Below are positions 37,317 to 47,128 of a DNA stretch of 64,000 nt, piece by piece. Origin of the DNA: Vibrio syngnathi. GTDB taxonomy: Bacteria; Pseudomonadota; Gammaproteobacteria; Enterobacterales; Vibrionaceae. A program made the translations under genes and the position numbers. Numbering within the stretch: the stretch's first letter is position 1; each line of letters starts with the position of its first letter. Location: positions 248,001-312,000 of the forward strand of contig NZ_CP017916.1 of the NCBI RefSeq assembly GCF_002119525.1, given 5' to 3'. The notes below the pieces were generated by a model. The model saw only the letters and a list, made by a program, of their open reading frames with translations. It made no database searches and was not told the origin of the DNA.

Positions 37317-39825
37317 AGTTACTTATGGATTCCATTTTTTCAAGGTCGTATTGGCGAATTTGTACCGCTTCTTCCAGTGGGACCGGTTTTGAAAACAAGT
37401 ACCCTTGGACAATGTCACATCCATATTGTTTAACATATTCTAGTTGTTCAATGGTTTCGACACCTTCAGCGACGGTTCTTGTTCCTGTAGACCGCCCAAT
37501 TGCGACAATGCTTTTTAATAGTTCATGAGCGGTATTCGATTCTGAAAGTTGCCAAATAAAGCTACGATCTATTTTAATTTCATGAATAGGAAGTAATGAC
37601 AAATACTTCAACGAAGAGTACCCAGTACCAAAATCATCTAAGGCCAAGTGAAACCCTTTGCTACGAAGTTGATACGCAACTTTTGCTACCTCTTCTGGAT
37701 TTTTTAGCATGATGCCTTCGGTGGCTTCTAGGCATATATGGGATGGGTTTATACCGTAGCGCTCTGTTATTTTTATGATATTTTCAGCAAAGTTTGTATC
37801 ACCAATTTGAACTGGTGATAAGTTCAGTGCCAGTAATATAGGAGCATTGTCTGGAAAATCGAGTTCTGAATACTGTTGGTAGGCTAACTCAATTAAATAC
37901 CAACTTAATGCGCGTATATGACCACTGACTTCAGCGACGGAGATAAACTCATCAGGGTAAACGTTACCCAATGTTGGGCTTTTCCATCGAGCTAGAGCTT
38001 CGATTCCCCATAACCTTCCAGACTGTAAGCAATACTGAGGCTGATAATCTAAATAAATTTCTTTTTTCTCTATCGCTGCAAGTAAATTGTCTTCAATCAG
38101 AAACTTACGTTGATTTTTCGCAGAGGTTTTTGATGAGAAAATAGCACAGTTTGCTTTGCCTTCTGATTTCACAAAATGGAGCATAATATCAGAGCTTGCG
38201 AGTAACTCATCGACAGTGCGCCCGTGATCGGGGTACACGGCGGCACCTAAGCTAAAACTGATATCAAATTCATGCTCAAAGCATTGATACTTGGTCGCAA
38301 GTTCATCATGAAATAGTTTCATGACGCTTTCTGCCTGTTTTAGGCTGTTTAGATCAGGGAAAGTAACAATAAATTCATCACCTCCGAACCGGAACACTTC
38401 TGAAAAATTAGGGCATACTTTTTTTAGCGTTTGAGATATCTGTATTAAGAGTTCGTCCCCAACACTGTGTCCGTAGTAGTCGTTGATGTTTTTAAAGTTA
38501 TCTACATCAATAAAACAGACAAGAAATTTATCGTCATCTGATTGAGTTTTGGCTAACTCTTTCTCCATATAGACTTCAAAAAAGTGTCGATTAAAAAGCC
38601 CAGTCAGTTGGTCATGATTAGCAAAGTGATTTAGCGTGCTGTTGGCAGTATTGAGCTTTTCAAAGTCAGATTGAATTTCAGCTTGATAAGATTCAAAGCG
38701 ACGAGATACTAGAGTGCTTACATAATATGAGAGTAGTCCGACTAATAGAACGACTATGCTATACATGAGTGCTAAGCGATTGAGCTCATCATTTCTTTTT
38801 TCAATCAACTCGGCATTTTTTTTAGCAACAAGTCTTTCTAATGCAGTGACACTAAAGCTCGCGCCTATCGTCCAGCCCCAAGTACTATTTTTGACGACAT
38901 AACTAAGGTTTTCTAACGAGTGATTGTCGGCAGCTAAGTGTCTGACATAGACATCCGATTGTTCCAACAGCGTGACTGCTTGAGTGCGGAAGTGTATGTT
39001 TTTAATATTATGGATATTAGTGCCAATAAAGCTAGGAGTGGTATGAGCCAGCACATCGCCTTTCGTGTCGATAACGTAGAAGTTACTCTGTTGACCAAGT
39101 TGAAGCTGACTTAACCATTCGAGTACATTATTTTGAATGTCTGATTGGACATCTGTAATAAAGTCACTTGTACCTATGTACCAATTATATGGCGAGAAAT
39201 TAACAATATAGCCTATTTTTTCATACTGTTTTGCGAATGTATTCGGCTTTATAAACCACCATTTATGAAAGCCTTCCTTTTCTTCAATTGCTTTCTTGGT
39301 TAATTCCTGAGCAATAAAGTGTCCTTTAGCATCTTTATAGTCCCATCGGGAAGCTCCTTGGGAGCTAGGAAATATAGGGTGGAAAATAACAGTCCCATCA
39401 TGGTGGTAAATAAAAGGGTAACCACGACCGTCATTGAATCTGTAGTTTTTCAAACTCGAATGAACCAAGGTTGTAAACTCTTGTTCACTTAATTGCGGGT
39501 TGTCTGTATGCAGTTGATTTAGTATTGAGTGAATGCGGAGAGTATGAGTTTTTATACTGTCGCGTAGCGTAGTTATTGTTGTTTCTTCTAAATAGTTGAG
39601 CTGCTTATTTACATAGCTGACTTGAGATTTTAAATAGGCTTTTTTTTCTTCAACAATATCGGATTCTATGTGAGTGATTTCTTGATTGGTTCGTCGATAA
39701 CTATCATTGACCGATAACGAAAAGACGATAATAGAAAATAGAACCACAGTTATAGTCGGTATGTAACGAATTAGGTAGACGAGCTTGTTCTCTTTCATTT
39801 TTCTATTAAAGGTCAGTAAATTCAC
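37315..39825 (-). CDS. Cache-GGDEF-EAL c-di-GMP regulator
   Basis: Membrane sensor likely to make or degrade cyclic di-GMP. 836 residues: membrane helix (about 18-38), a large periplasmic Cache sensor (about 45-345) with WYIGTSDF and WGWTIGASF typical of dCache, a second helix (about 352-372), GGDEF at about 480 (intact FGGDEFIV) and EAL at about 606 (IEALARW intact), with DDFGTGYSSLKYL and EIKIDRSF later. The inhibitory RxxD site five residues before GGDEF is absent, so product inhibition is unlikely. Both domains keep key residues, so the net activity cannot be told. Start uncertain: GTG at 39825 or ATG at 39798, both with weak ribosome sites. Confidence 0.88.
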   Translation of the reverse strand: MNLLTFNRKMKENKLVYLIRYIPTITVVLFSIIVFSLSVNDSYRRTNQEITHIESDIVEEKKAYLKSQVSYVNKQLNYLEETTITTLRDSIKTHTLRIHSILNQLHTDNPQLSEQEFTTLVHSSLKNYRFNDGRGYPFIYHHDGTVIFHPIFPSSQGASRWDYKDAKGHFIAQELTKKAIEEKEGFHKWWFIKPNTFAKQYEKIGYIVNFSPYNWYIGTSDFITDVQSDIQNNVLEWLSQLQLGQQSNFYVIDTKGDVLAHTTPSFIGTNIHNIKNIHFRTQAVTLLEQSDVYVRHLAADNHSLENLSYVVKNSTWGWTIGASFSVTALERLVAKKNAELIEKRNDELNRLALMYSIVVLLVGLLSYYVSTLVSRRFESYQAEIQSDFEKLNTANSTLNHFANHDQLTGLFNRHFFEVYMEKELAKTQSDDDKFLVCFIDVDNFKNINDYYGHSVGDELLIQISQTLKKVCPNFSEVFRFGGDEFIVTFPDLNSLKQAESVMKLFHDELATKYQCFEHEFDISFSLGAAVYPDHGRTVDELLASSDIMLHFVKSEGKANCAIFSSKTSAKNQRKFLIEDNLLAAIEKKEIYLDYQPQYCLQSGRLWGIEALARWKSPTLGNVYPDEFISVAEVSGHIRALSWYLIELAYQQYSELDFPDNAPILLALNLSPVQIGDTNFAENIIKITERYGINPSHICLEATEGIMLKNPEEVAKVAYQLRSKGFHLALDDFGTGYSSLKYLSLLPIHEIKIDRSFIWQLSESNTAHELLKSIVAIGRSTGTRTVAEGVETIEQLEYVKQYGCDIVQGYLFSKPVPLEEAVQIRQYDLEKMESISN

Positions 39826-40148
39826 GCTAATGATAACTCAAACAATTATTCATTGAATTGTTATTTTTTACAAAAAAAGAACCATGCCATAAATAACATG
39901 TAACTTTGTGTGGTTTTTGTTTTTATGGAGCCTTGACGTGGATGGGAGGCATCTGTTGTATTGAGAAGACAAAGTAAATCACTCTGGCTTCATTGCCAGT
40001 AACGTTTATGTATTTGTAGTGTAAAGTTATCAGGGCAGCGAAAGCTGATTTTCTTTTTGTCATTTTCACTTGCCTTTCTTGCTTTATATTGCACAATACC
40101 GCCCCTATATCTTCCAATCATTTAGTATTTAGCAAACGATTTCGACCC
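39826..40148. other. Gap between the GGDEF-EAL gene and pabA
   Basis: About 320 bp of AT-rich sequence between divergent genes; it must carry both promoters. A 64-codon ORF on the minus strand (39923-40117) has no family features. I see no operator, hairpin or repeat that stands out. Confidence 0.5.
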
Positions 40149-40727
40149 ATGTTACTTATCATCGATAACTACGACTCTTTTACCTATAACTTGTATCAGT
40201 ACTTCTGTGAGTTAGGGGTCACTGTAAAAGTTGTTCGCAACGATGAGATTGATATTGCGGGTATTGAAGCGCTGAATCCTAGCCATCTTGTTATCTCGCC
40301 GGGTCCTTGTACGCCCGATGATGCGGGCATTTCGCTACAGGTGATTGAACACTTCGTAGGTAAGCTACCGATCTTAGGTGTGTGTCTTGGTCATCAAGCC
40401 ATTGCTCAAGTCTTTGGTGGTGAAGTGGTGAGAGCCAGACAAGTGATGCACGGTAAAACCTCTCCAATACGCCACAATGGCAAGAGCGTTTTTCAAGGGC
40501 TTAATAACCCTCTAACTGTGACACGTTACCATTCCCTAGTGGTGAAAAATGGCACGCTACCTGACTGCTTTGAACTGACGTCTTGGACGGAATTTGAAGA
40601 TGGCAGTATGGATGAGATTATGGGGTATCAACATAAAACCTTGCCGATTGATGCCGTCCAATTTCATCCTGAATCGATTAAAACAGAGCAAGGACACCAG
40701 CTTCTCGCTAACTTCTTAGAGCGTTGA
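40149..40727 (+). CDS. pabA: Aminodeoxychorismate/anthranilate synthase component II
   Basis: Glutamine amidotransferase that supplies ammonia to PabB for 4-amino-4-deoxychorismate, a folate precursor. 192 residues, class I GATase: oxyanion loop [11 protein letters not shown] (about 53), nucleophile in GVCLGHQAI (Cys about 79), and His-Glu in FHPESI (about 170). It could be called TrpG by sequence, but its place beside argD, as in E. coli and V. cholerae, points to PabA. The frame extends 20 codons upstream; ATG 40149 gives the family start [11 protein letters not shown]. Confidence 0.93.
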   Translation: MLLIIDNYDSFTYNLYQYFCELGVTVKVVRNDEIDIAGIEALNPSHLVISPGPCTPDDAGISLQVIEHFVGKLPILGVCLGHQAIAQVFGGEVVRARQVMHGKTSPIRHNGKSVFQGLNNPLTVTRYHSLVVKNGTLPDCFELTSWTEFEDGSMDEIMGYQHKTLPIDAVQFHPESIKTEQGHQLLANFLER

Positions 40728-40998
40728 GTGTTTAAATTCGACCCTTTCTCCATCTAAATAAGCCAGTCAAACCTGTTAGTCCATTCGTTAAGCGTTTAAA
40801 TTCGGGCGCACCGCGTCTCTTACTCCTCTGACGCTGATCACTTTTTATAACATTTCTCTCTCTTCAGGCTAAGTTTTTAGCCTATGCAAAATTATTCGCC
40901 TTATTTCGTCTCGACCCCAATATACCGCAATGCCAGTAAGGCTTTGCTGTTACCGGTTATGCGTTTAGGTAAAAAAAGCTTCATAAAACAGATTAATT

Positions 40999-41016
40999 GA
41001 TGCATAAATAGTCATG
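40999..41016 (+). promoter_or_regulatory. Candidate ARG box upstream of argD
   Basis: TGCATAAATAGTCA (41001-41014) matches 8/10 of the ARG box half-site positions. It is single, with no clear partner 21 bp away on either side. ArgR control of argD is known in enteric bacteria. Confidence 0.4.
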
Positions 41017-41066
41017 GATAGTGACGTTTAGCTGGTTGTTAGGGATGGCTAAAGAATAATCTACTA

Positions 41067-41096
41067 TTGAAAACGTTAATTAAATGTAAATATAAT
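41067..41096 (+). promoter_or_regulatory. Sigma-70-type promoter of argD
   Basis: TTGAAA (41067-41072), an 18-bp spacer and TATAAT (41091-41096), about 95 bp before the argD start. Confidence 0.65.
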
Positions 41097-41192
41097 GCTG
41101 CAGCGGGATTATGGCGAGAGAAAATATCTTTGTCTCACTTATGAACCAGTACGCTTATTTGCGAAGCTTGCGGTATCGAGAAGGAATGTACG

Positions 41193-42404
41193 ATGACAGT
41201 GGAAAAAAAAGTAGAACGTAGTCTGTTTAATGAGGTGATGGTGCCTTGTTATAACCCAATGGAAATGATCCCAGTAAAAGGGGAAGGCGCACGCGTTTGG
41301 GACCAACAAGGGCGAGAGTATATCGACTTTGCTGGTGGTATCGCTGTGAGCTGTTTGGGTCACTGTCACCCTGCAATGGTTAACGCAGTTACAGAGCAAG
41401 CAAACAAGATTTGGCATTTAAGTAATGTCATGACCAACGAACCAGCACTGCGTCTAGCGAAGAAGCTAACAGACGTATGTTTTGCCGAAAAAGTATTCTT
41501 TGCCAACTCTGGAGCAGAAGCTAACGAAGCAGCATTGAAGCTGGCTCGTCGTTGGGCTGCGGATGTTCATGGTCCTGAGAAATCTGAAATCATTGCATTC
41601 AAACAAGGTTTCCACGGTCGTACTTTCTTTACCGTAACTGTGGGTGGTCAAGAGGCTTACTCTGATGGCTTCGGTCCTAAACCGGGCGATGTCACTCACC
41701 TGCCTTACAACGATATTGCCGCGCTAGAAGCGCACATCTCAGATCGCACGTGTGCAATCATGATGGAGCCTCTGCAAGGCGAGGGCGGTATCATCTCTCC
41801 AACTTCTGAGTTCGTGAACACGGTTCGTGAACTGTGTGACAAACACAATGCGCTGCTTATCTTTGATGAAGTGCAAACAGGTAATGGCCGTACTGGTAAC
41901 TTTTACGCTTACCAAGGCCTAGGAGTGACACCTGACATCCTAAGCACTGCAAAATCACTGGGTGGCGGTTTCCCAATCGGTGCAATGCTAACGACCACTG
42001 AACTCGCGACACACCTAAAAGTCGGTACGCACGGTTCTACTTACGGCGGCAACCCACTGGCGTGTGCCGTTGCTGAAGCGGTTGTTGATGTGGTTAGCCA
42101 ACCGGAAACGCTAGCTGGCGTGAAAGAACGTGAAGCACTGTTCCGTGATGGTTTAGCTAAGATCAACGACAAATACCAAATATTCAGTGAAGTTCGCGGT
42201 AAAGGCCTATTGCTAGGCGCTGCGCTTAATGAAGCATGGCAAGGTCGTGCTCGTGATGTATTAGTGGCAGCAGGCGAACAAGGCTTGATGGTACTGGTTG
42301 CGGGTGCAAACGTGGTTCGTTTCACGCCATCACTGGTTATTACTACACAAGAAATTGAAGAAGGTTTATCAAAACTAGACAAAGCAATCGCTACGCTAGT
42401 TTAG
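41193..42404 (+). CDS. argD: Acetylornithine / succinylornithine aminotransferase
   Basis: PLP enzyme that works in arginine synthesis (N-acetylornithine) and, as AstC, in arginine breakdown (N-succinylornithine). 403 residues, class III aminotransferase. HGRTFFTVT (about 142), [12 protein letters not shown] (about 225) and the PLP lysine in [13 protein letters not shown] (about 254) are present. It is the only such gene in the window and stands before astA and astD, so it probably serves both routes; the name astC would fit equally. The ATG follows AAGGAATG. Confidence 0.93.
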   Translation: MTVEKKVERSLFNEVMVPCYNPMEMIPVKGEGARVWDQQGREYIDFAGGIAVSCLGHCHPAMVNAVTEQANKIWHLSNVMTNEPALRLAKKLTDVCFAEKVFFANSGAEANEAALKLARRWAADVHGPEKSEIIAFKQGFHGRTFFTVTVGGQEAYSDGFGPKPGDVTHLPYNDIAALEAHISDRTCAIMMEPLQGEGGIISPTSEFVNTVRELCDKHNALLIFDEVQTGNGRTGNFYAYQGLGVTPDILSTAKSLGGGFPIGAMLTTTELATHLKVGTHGSTYGGNPLACAVAEAVVDVVSQPETLAGVKEREALFRDGLAKINDKYQIFSEVRGKGLLLGAALNEAWQGRARDVLVAAGEQGLMVLVAGANVVRFTPSLVITTQEIEEGLSKLDKAIATLV

Positions 42405-42461
42405 CCTGAGCGGCGTCATAGGAATGATCGCCATTAGAGCGATCCCATGACGTACTGCTAA

Positions 42462-42487
42462 AGGCCCAAGATTCTCGTTTTGGGCCT
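42462..42487 (+). other. Hairpin between argD and astA
   Basis: AGGCCCAA (42462-42469) and TTGGGCCT (42480-42487), perfect 8-bp stem with a 10-nt loop, followed by ATTTTGC. A weak terminator or attenuating hairpin that may reduce astAD expression relative to argD. Confidence 0.5.
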
Positions 42488-42511
42488 ATTTTGCATCTGG
42501 AGGGAATATTG

Positions 42512-43531
42512 ATGCTAGTTGTTCGCCCAATAAAATTATCTGATTACGATGCGCTGCATACCTGCGCGGTTGAATCTGGTCACGGATTCACATCTCTTCC
42601 GGTTAACGAAGAACTGTTAACTAACCGAATTTCTCACTCTGAATACAGCTTTGCCAAACAAGACGTGACTGAACCCGGTGATGAAGGCTATCTAATGGTC
42701 GGCTTTGACACTGAAACCGGAGAAGTCGCAGGTACCACAGGCATCGAAGCCTCAATTGGCTGGGATGTTCCGTTTTACTCTTACCACATCAGCAAAGTGG
42801 TTCACTCATCGCAAAAGCTGGGCGTGAATAACGTCGTGAAGCTACTGACTTTTGGTAATAACTACACCGGATGCAGTGAAATCTGCACACTGTTCTTGCG
42901 CCCGGCTTTCCGTGGTGGATTGAATGGTCGTTTGATGTCTAAGTGTCGCTTCTTGCTCATGGCAGAACACCCTGAGCGTTTCTCAAAAACCATTTTTGCT
43001 GAGATGCGTGGCGTATCCGATGCAGAAGGTAATTCTCCTTTCTGGCAATGGCTGCAAGATCATTTTTTCTCGATTGATTTTACGCTCGCCGATTACCTAA
43101 CGGGTATTGGTAAGAAAGGCTTCATTGCTGACCTAATGCCGAAGTTACCTATCTATGTGAACCTACTGAGCAAAGAAGCTCAGGCAGTAATTGGAGAGGT
43201 TCATGACAATACGCGCCCTGCACTTAAGTTGCTGGAGCGTGAAGGTTTCACCAATCGTGGTTATGTCGACATCTTTGATGGGGGCCCAACGGTTGAGTGT
43301 GATCTAAGAAATATCGAATCAGTGCGTCATGCAATTCGAGCTCAAGTGACAATTGCAGAGCATTCAAGCTCTAAAGACTTCCTAATTGGTAATACCTCGT
43401 TTGAGAACTTCCGCGCAGTAGCCGCGAAAGGCGCGTATGACCAAGCAAGCGACACAGTGATTTTATCATCTGAAGTAGCAAGCGCTCTTGAAGTAAAAGA
43501 AGGCGAATTCGTTCGCATGTTGGCTCAATAA
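42512..43531 (+). CDS. astA: Arginine N-succinyltransferase
   Basis: First step of the AST pathway: succinyl-CoA plus arginine gives N2-succinylarginine. 339 residues. Recognisable family stretches are MLVVRPIKLSDYDAL at the start, GTTGIEASIG, LFLRPAFRGG, FAEMRGVSD and LLEREGFTNRGYVDIFDGGP (about 250-270). The frame begins seven codons earlier with TTG, but ATG 42512 has GGAGGG seven bases before it. astD follows after 39 bp. astB and astE are not in the window, so the pathway is split between loci. Confidence 0.95.
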   Translation: MLVVRPIKLSDYDALHTCAVESGHGFTSLPVNEELLTNRISHSEYSFAKQDVTEPGDEGYLMVGFDTETGEVAGTTGIEASIGWDVPFYSYHISKVVHSSQKLGVNNVVKLLTFGNNYTGCSEICTLFLRPAFRGGLNGRLMSKCRFLLMAEHPERFSKTIFAEMRGVSDAEGNSPFWQWLQDHFFSIDFTLADYLTGIGKKGFIADLMPKLPIYVNLLSKEAQAVIGEVHDNTRPALKLLEREGFTNRGYVDIFDGGPTVECDLRNIESVRHAIRAQVTIAEHSSSKDFLIGNTSFENFRAVAAKGAYDQASDTVILSSEVASALEVKEGEFVRMLAQ

Positions 43532-43570
43532 GAGCGGCGATTATCTGTCGAAGATTTTAAGGATAGAAGT

Positions 43571-45028
43571 ATGACTCAGTGGATAGCAGGACAGTGGGTG
43601 GCAGGTCAAGGCGACGCCATGACATCAGTAAGCCCATACAACAATGAAGTCGTGTGGCAAGGCGATAGTGCAACACCAGCGCAGGTTGAATCTGCAGTAG
43701 CAGCGGCTCGTGATGCGTTCTTAGTTTGGAAGAAACTGAGCTTTGCAGAGCGTGAAGCGATCGTGTTGAACTTTGCTGAGAAGGTAAAAGAGAACAGCGA
43801 AGAAATTGCACAGATTATTGCAAAAGAGACGGGTAAACCGATTTGGGAAACTCGCACTGAAGCGGGTGCGATGGCGGGTAAAATCGCTATCTCTATTCGT
43901 GCTTACCACGAACGTACGGGTGAAGCTTCACGTGAAGCCGCAGGCAACCAAATCGTACTTCGTCATCGCCCATTAGGCGTAATGGCGGTATTTGGCCCTT
44001 ACAACTTCCCAGGTCACCTACCTAACGGTCATATTGTTCCTGCACTGCTATCGGGAAATACCGTGGTCTTTAAGCCGTCAGAGCAGACACCTTGGACAGG
44101 TGAATTTGCGATGAAGCTATGGCAAGAAGCTGGCCTTCCTGCTGGTGTGATCAACCTAGTGCAAGGCGCTAAAGAGACAGGTATCGCACTGGCTGATGCT
44201 AAAGGTCTTGATGGCGTGCTATTCACGGGTAGTGCTAATACCGGTCATATCCTTCACCGTCAATTCGCGGGTCAACCGGGCAAGATGCTGGCGCTAGAGA
44301 TGGGTGGCAATAACCCTATGGTGATCAGTGACCAATTTGGTGATGCTGACGCGACGGTTTATACCATTATCCAATCGGCTTTTATCAGTGCAGGTCAACG
44401 TTGTACGTGTGCTCGTCGCTTGTATGTTCCTGTTGGTGAGAAGGGCGATCAACTGCTCGATAAGCTCGTTGCGGCTACCTTGAAGATTCGTGTTGATCAG
44501 CCATTCGCTGAGCCAGCACCCTTCATGGGTCCACAAATCTCTGAAGCGGCAGCTAAGTTCATTTTGGACGCGCAAGCTAATCTGCAATCGTTAGGTGGTG
44601 TAAGCCTAGTCGAAGCAAAAGCGGGCGAAGCGGCGTTTGTTTCTCCGGGTATCATCGATGCAACCAACATTGCTGAGTTGCCAGATGAAGAGTACTTCGG
44701 CCCATTACTGCAAGTGGTTCGCTACCAATCGCTAGAGCAAGCCGTTGAACTGGCTAATGACACGCGCTTTGGTTTGTCTGCTGGCCTAGTTTCAACCGAC
44801 GATTCGGAGTGGGAATACTTCGTTGACCATATCCGTGCGGGCATTGTTAACCGTAACCGCCAGCTAACAGGCGCAAGTGGCGATGCTCCATTTGGTGGTC
44901 CAGGTGCTTCGGGCAACTTACGCCCAAGTGCTTACTACGCGGCTGACTACTGTGCTTACCCTATGGCGTCAATGGAAGGTGGTGAAACTCAACTGCCAGC
45001 TACGTTTAGCCCCGGTATTGAGCTGTAG
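43571..45028 (+). CDS. astD: N-succinylglutamate 5-semialdehyde dehydrogenase
   Basis: NAD-dependent oxidation of succinylglutamate semialdehyde to succinylglutamate, the fourth AST step. 485 residues, aldehyde dehydrogenase fold. FGPYNFPGH with the conserved Asn (about 140), FTGSANTG, the general base in LEMGGNNP (about 244) and the nucleophile in [12 protein letters not shown] (about 278) are all present. It lies 39 bp after astA with AAGGATAG before the ATG. The stop codon lies in the first unit of a degenerate repeat. Confidence 0.95.
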   Translation: MTQWIAGQWVAGQGDAMTSVSPYNNEVVWQGDSATPAQVESAVAAARDAFLVWKKLSFAEREAIVLNFAEKVKENSEEIAQIIAKETGKPIWETRTEAGAMAGKIAISIRAYHERTGEASREAAGNQIVLRHRPLGVMAVFGPYNFPGHLPNGHIVPALLSGNTVVFKPSEQTPWTGEFAMKLWQEAGLPAGVINLVQGAKETGIALADAKGLDGVLFTGSANTGHILHRQFAGQPGKMLALEMGGNNPMVISDQFGDADATVYTIIQSAFISAGQRCTCARRLYVPVGEKGDQLLDKLVAATLKIRVDQPFAEPAPFMGPQISEAAAKFILDAQANLQSLGGVSLVEAKAGEAAFVSPGIIDATNIAELPDEEYFGPLLQVVRYQSLEQAVELANDTRFGLSAGLVSTDDSEWEYFVDHIRAGIVNRNRQLTGASGDAPFGGPGASGNLRPSAYYAADYCAYPMASMEGGETQLPATFSPGIEL

Positions 45029-45092
45029 TTTTTGCTTTTAAGCTATAACTTGATGAATCACAAGCTTATGAGCTCTAGGTTCATGAATAACA
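45022..45092. repeat. Degenerate 21-bp repeat at the astD stop
   Basis: GCTGTAG (45022-45028, containing the astD stop TAG) starts a series continued by units at 45042-45062 and 45072-45092. The last two match at 16/21 positions (pattern GCT-TA--TT-ATGAAT-ACA). Confidence 0.5.
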
Positions 45093-45115
45093 GATTCATT
45101 GATTGATTGTGTAAT

Positions 45116-45143
45116 AAGGAAGCGGTGTTATCGCTTCCTTTTT
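45116..45143 (+). terminator. Terminator after astD
   Basis: Perfect 9-bp stem AAGGAAGCG / CGCTTCCTT (45116-45140), followed by TTT. Confidence 0.8.
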
Positions 45144-45285
45144 CCATCACGTCCTACACCTAGATTGGGCGGTAGATAATAATAGAACAAGTATGTCACA
45201 GGCTGATGGCTGCTGACTCTGTGTCCAGCCTCTCCCTCTCTAATCCAAATTACTAGCTTGCTAGAACCTCTGACAAGGAGTCACC

Positions 45286-46077
45286 ATGACGCCCGATCTA
45301 CTCTTTAAACCACTATGGGATGATTACATTCACAGGCTTTGCCCATCGGCTGAGAAAGTACACCATTTGCTGAAAGAAGATGAAGCTCTGATTAATGATC
45401 ACATTGCACTGCGTACTTTCAATGTTGCACCACTGGGTATTGAAACATTGGCTAAACCTTTCCTTGAGTTAGGTTACAAGGCGTGTGGCGATTACTTATT
45501 TGAGAGCAAGAAGCTAGTGGCTAAGCATTACGAGCACCCAGATCCAAACCAACCGAAAGTGTTCATTAGTGAGTTGAAAGTCGAAGAGTGTTCAAGTGAC
45601 TTGCAACAGATCGTGGCTAAGTTGGTTGAGCAAGTCGACGCAAGCAAGCTTCAAGGTCATGAGTTCTTGTTTGGTGGTCGCCTTTGGGACCTGAGCTTCG
45701 CGGATTTTCAAGTTCTAGCAAAAGAGAGTGAATACGCGTCTTGGCTAGCGGCTCATGGTTACGGTGCAAATCACTTTACGGTGAGTGTGAACCAGCTCAA
45801 TGAGTTCGATGAAGTACAGACTGTGAATGACTATTTGAGTGATTCAGGTTTCACTATCAATGCATCTGGTGGTCAGGTTAAAGGCTCTCCAGAGGTCTTA
45901 TTAGAGCAATCATCTACAATGGCAGACAAAGTCCCAGTTTCATTTGTTGAAGGCAATGAGATGATTCCTGGAGGCTTCTATGAGTTCGCTAAGCGTTATG
46001 CGATGGCCAACGGTGAGCTTTATACAGGTTTTGTTGCAGCATCGGCGGATAAGATCTTCGAAAGCACTAACGGTTAA
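45286..46077 (+). CDS. DUF1338-family metalloenzyme (HglS-like)
   Basis: 263 residues, about half the length of HglS, the 2-oxoadipate dioxygenase/decarboxylase of lysine catabolism and the best-studied DUF1338 enzyme. The presumed iron ligands are visible: NDHIALRTFN (about residue 43), GANHFTVSV (about 163) and a glutamate in GFYEFAKR near 235. A bleomycin-resistance-like vicinal oxygen chelate fold is expected. Its position just behind the AST arginine genes suggests a role on a 2-oxo acid from amino-acid breakdown, but that is inference. ATG follows AAGGAG. Confidence 0.85.
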   Translation: MTPDLLFKPLWDDYIHRLCPSAEKVHHLLKEDEALINDHIALRTFNVAPLGIETLAKPFLELGYKACGDYLFESKKLVAKHYEHPDPNQPKVFISELKVEECSSDLQQIVAKLVEQVDASKLQGHEFLFGGRLWDLSFADFQVLAKESEYASWLAAHGYGANHFTVSVNQLNEFDEVQTVNDYLSDSGFTINASGGQVKGSPEVLLEQSSTMADKVPVSFVEGNEMIPGGFYEFAKRYAMANGELYTGFVAASADKIFESTNG

Positions 46078-46198
46078 AGAAAGATGCGAGTACGGGCTTT
46101 GCTCTAGAGATTCAGATAGGCTTCGCTTCGAGAGTATTTTCGCTTGGAAGCTGTAGGTGTTTCATTCGTATTTTCTTTGTAGATCTTTAGAAAACAAA

Positions 46199-46228
46199 AA
46201 AGCCACCAAATTCGCATTTGGTGGCTTT
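46199..46228. terminator. Bidirectional terminator between the DUF1338 gene and crp
   Basis: Perfect 12-bp stem AAGCCACCAAAT-TCGC-ATTTGGTGGCTT (46200-46227) with A residues before and T residues after; it serves two convergent genes. Confidence 0.9.
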
Positions 46229-46254
46229 CAAATTTTTGGCTCAGTTAATCGAGA

Positions 46255-46887
46255 TTAACGAGTGCCGTATACCACGATAGTTTTACCGTGTGCAGAAATT
46301 AGGTTCTGCTCTTCTAGCATCTTCAAGATACGACCAACTGTCTCACGAGAACAACCAACAATCTGGCCAATCTCTTGACGAGTGATCTTGATTTGCATGC
46401 CGTCAGGGTGAGTCATTGCATCTGGCTGTTTCGCTAGGTTTAGTAGCGTTTGAGCGATACGACCTGTTACGTCAAGGAACGCTAAGTCACCAACCTTTTG
46501 GCTAGTTACTTGTAGACGGTTTGCCATTTGCGCTGAAAGGCGCATTAGGATATCTGGGTTCACTTGGATAAGTTGACGGAATTTCTTGAAAGAAATCTCA
46601 GCTACTTCACAAGGAGATTTTGCACGAACCCATGCAGTACGCTCTTGGTCTTCTTCGAACAAGCCAAGCTCACCGATGAAGTCGCCTTGGTTTAGGTAAG
46701 AAAGAATCATTTCCTTACCTTCTTCGTCTTTGATAAGAACTGCCACAGAACCTTTAACGATGTAGTACAAGGTTTCTGCCTTTTCACCAGCATGAATCAA
46801 AGTACTTTTTGAAGGGTACTTATGAATATGACAGTGTGAAAGGAACCACTCTAATGTTGGATCGGTTTGGGGTTTACCTAGAACCAT
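46255..46887 (-). CDS. crp: cAMP receptor protein
   Basis: Global regulator of carbon use; in Vibrio also needed for competence and chitin response. 210 residues, nearly identical to E. coli Crp. N-terminal cAMP-binding beta-barrel with [12 protein letters not shown] (about 72-83, including the cAMP-contact Glu and Arg), long C-helix, and the C-terminal helix-turn-helix [21 protein letters not shown] (about 166-186). It lies next to prkB, as in E. coli. A CRP box about 190 bp upstream suggests autoregulation. Confidence 0.98.
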   Translation of the reverse strand: MVLGKPQTDPTLEWFLSHCHIHKYPSKSTLIHAGEKAETLYYIVKGSVAVLIKDEEGKEMILSYLNQGDFIGELGLFEEDQERTAWVRAKSPCEVAEISFKKFRQLIQVNPDILMRLSAQMANRLQVTSQKVGDLAFLDVTGRIAQTLLNLAKQPDAMTHPDGMQIKITRQEIGQIVGCSRETVGRILKMLEEQNLISAHGKTIVVYGTR

Positions 46888-47076
46888 AATATCTTACTTC
46901 CTCTGCAGGGTATGCTTGCCGCTTTCCATATTTTAGCTAAGCCTGAATTGACGTAGCTAGGATAAGAGCACTCGTTGAGTGCTGCAAGCTATCTTGTGTT
47001 TCGTTTAAGAATAGTATCCTTTTTCAGGTACTATTTCTTGATTTTAATCGTGACCAAGCTACGATTTTTTACGCAA

Positions 47077-47098
47077 AATTGTGCACATGATCACGGTA
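47077..47098. promoter_or_regulatory. Candidate CRP box upstream of crp
   Basis: TGTGC-ACATGA-TCACG (47080-47095) matches 8/10 of TGTGA-N6-TCACA. It lies between crp and prkB, where E. coli crp is autoregulated. A 7-bp inverted repeat AATAGTA / TACTATT (47010-47016 and 47029-47035) lies nearer to the gene. Confidence 0.6.
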
Positions 47099-47128
47099 TG
47101 AAAAGTAATCAACCAGAATGTTGTTTTG

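Larger units (their letters stand above)
40728..41192. other. 465-bp gap between pabA and argD
   Basis: No gene is supportable. GTTTAAATTCG occurs twice (40731-40741 and 40794-40804). A 7-bp perfect hairpin AGGCTAA-GTTT-TTAGCCT lies at 40866-40883 without a T run. The right part carries a candidate ARG box and a good sigma-70 promoter for argD, listed separately. Confidence 0.5.

Noticed and set aside
39923..40117. 64-codon minus-strand ORF before pabA
   Set aside because: No ribosome site, no recognisable family and it lies in a promoter gap.
41193..45028. Complete AST operon
   Set aside because: Only the argD/astC, astA and astD genes are present; astB and astE are not in the window.
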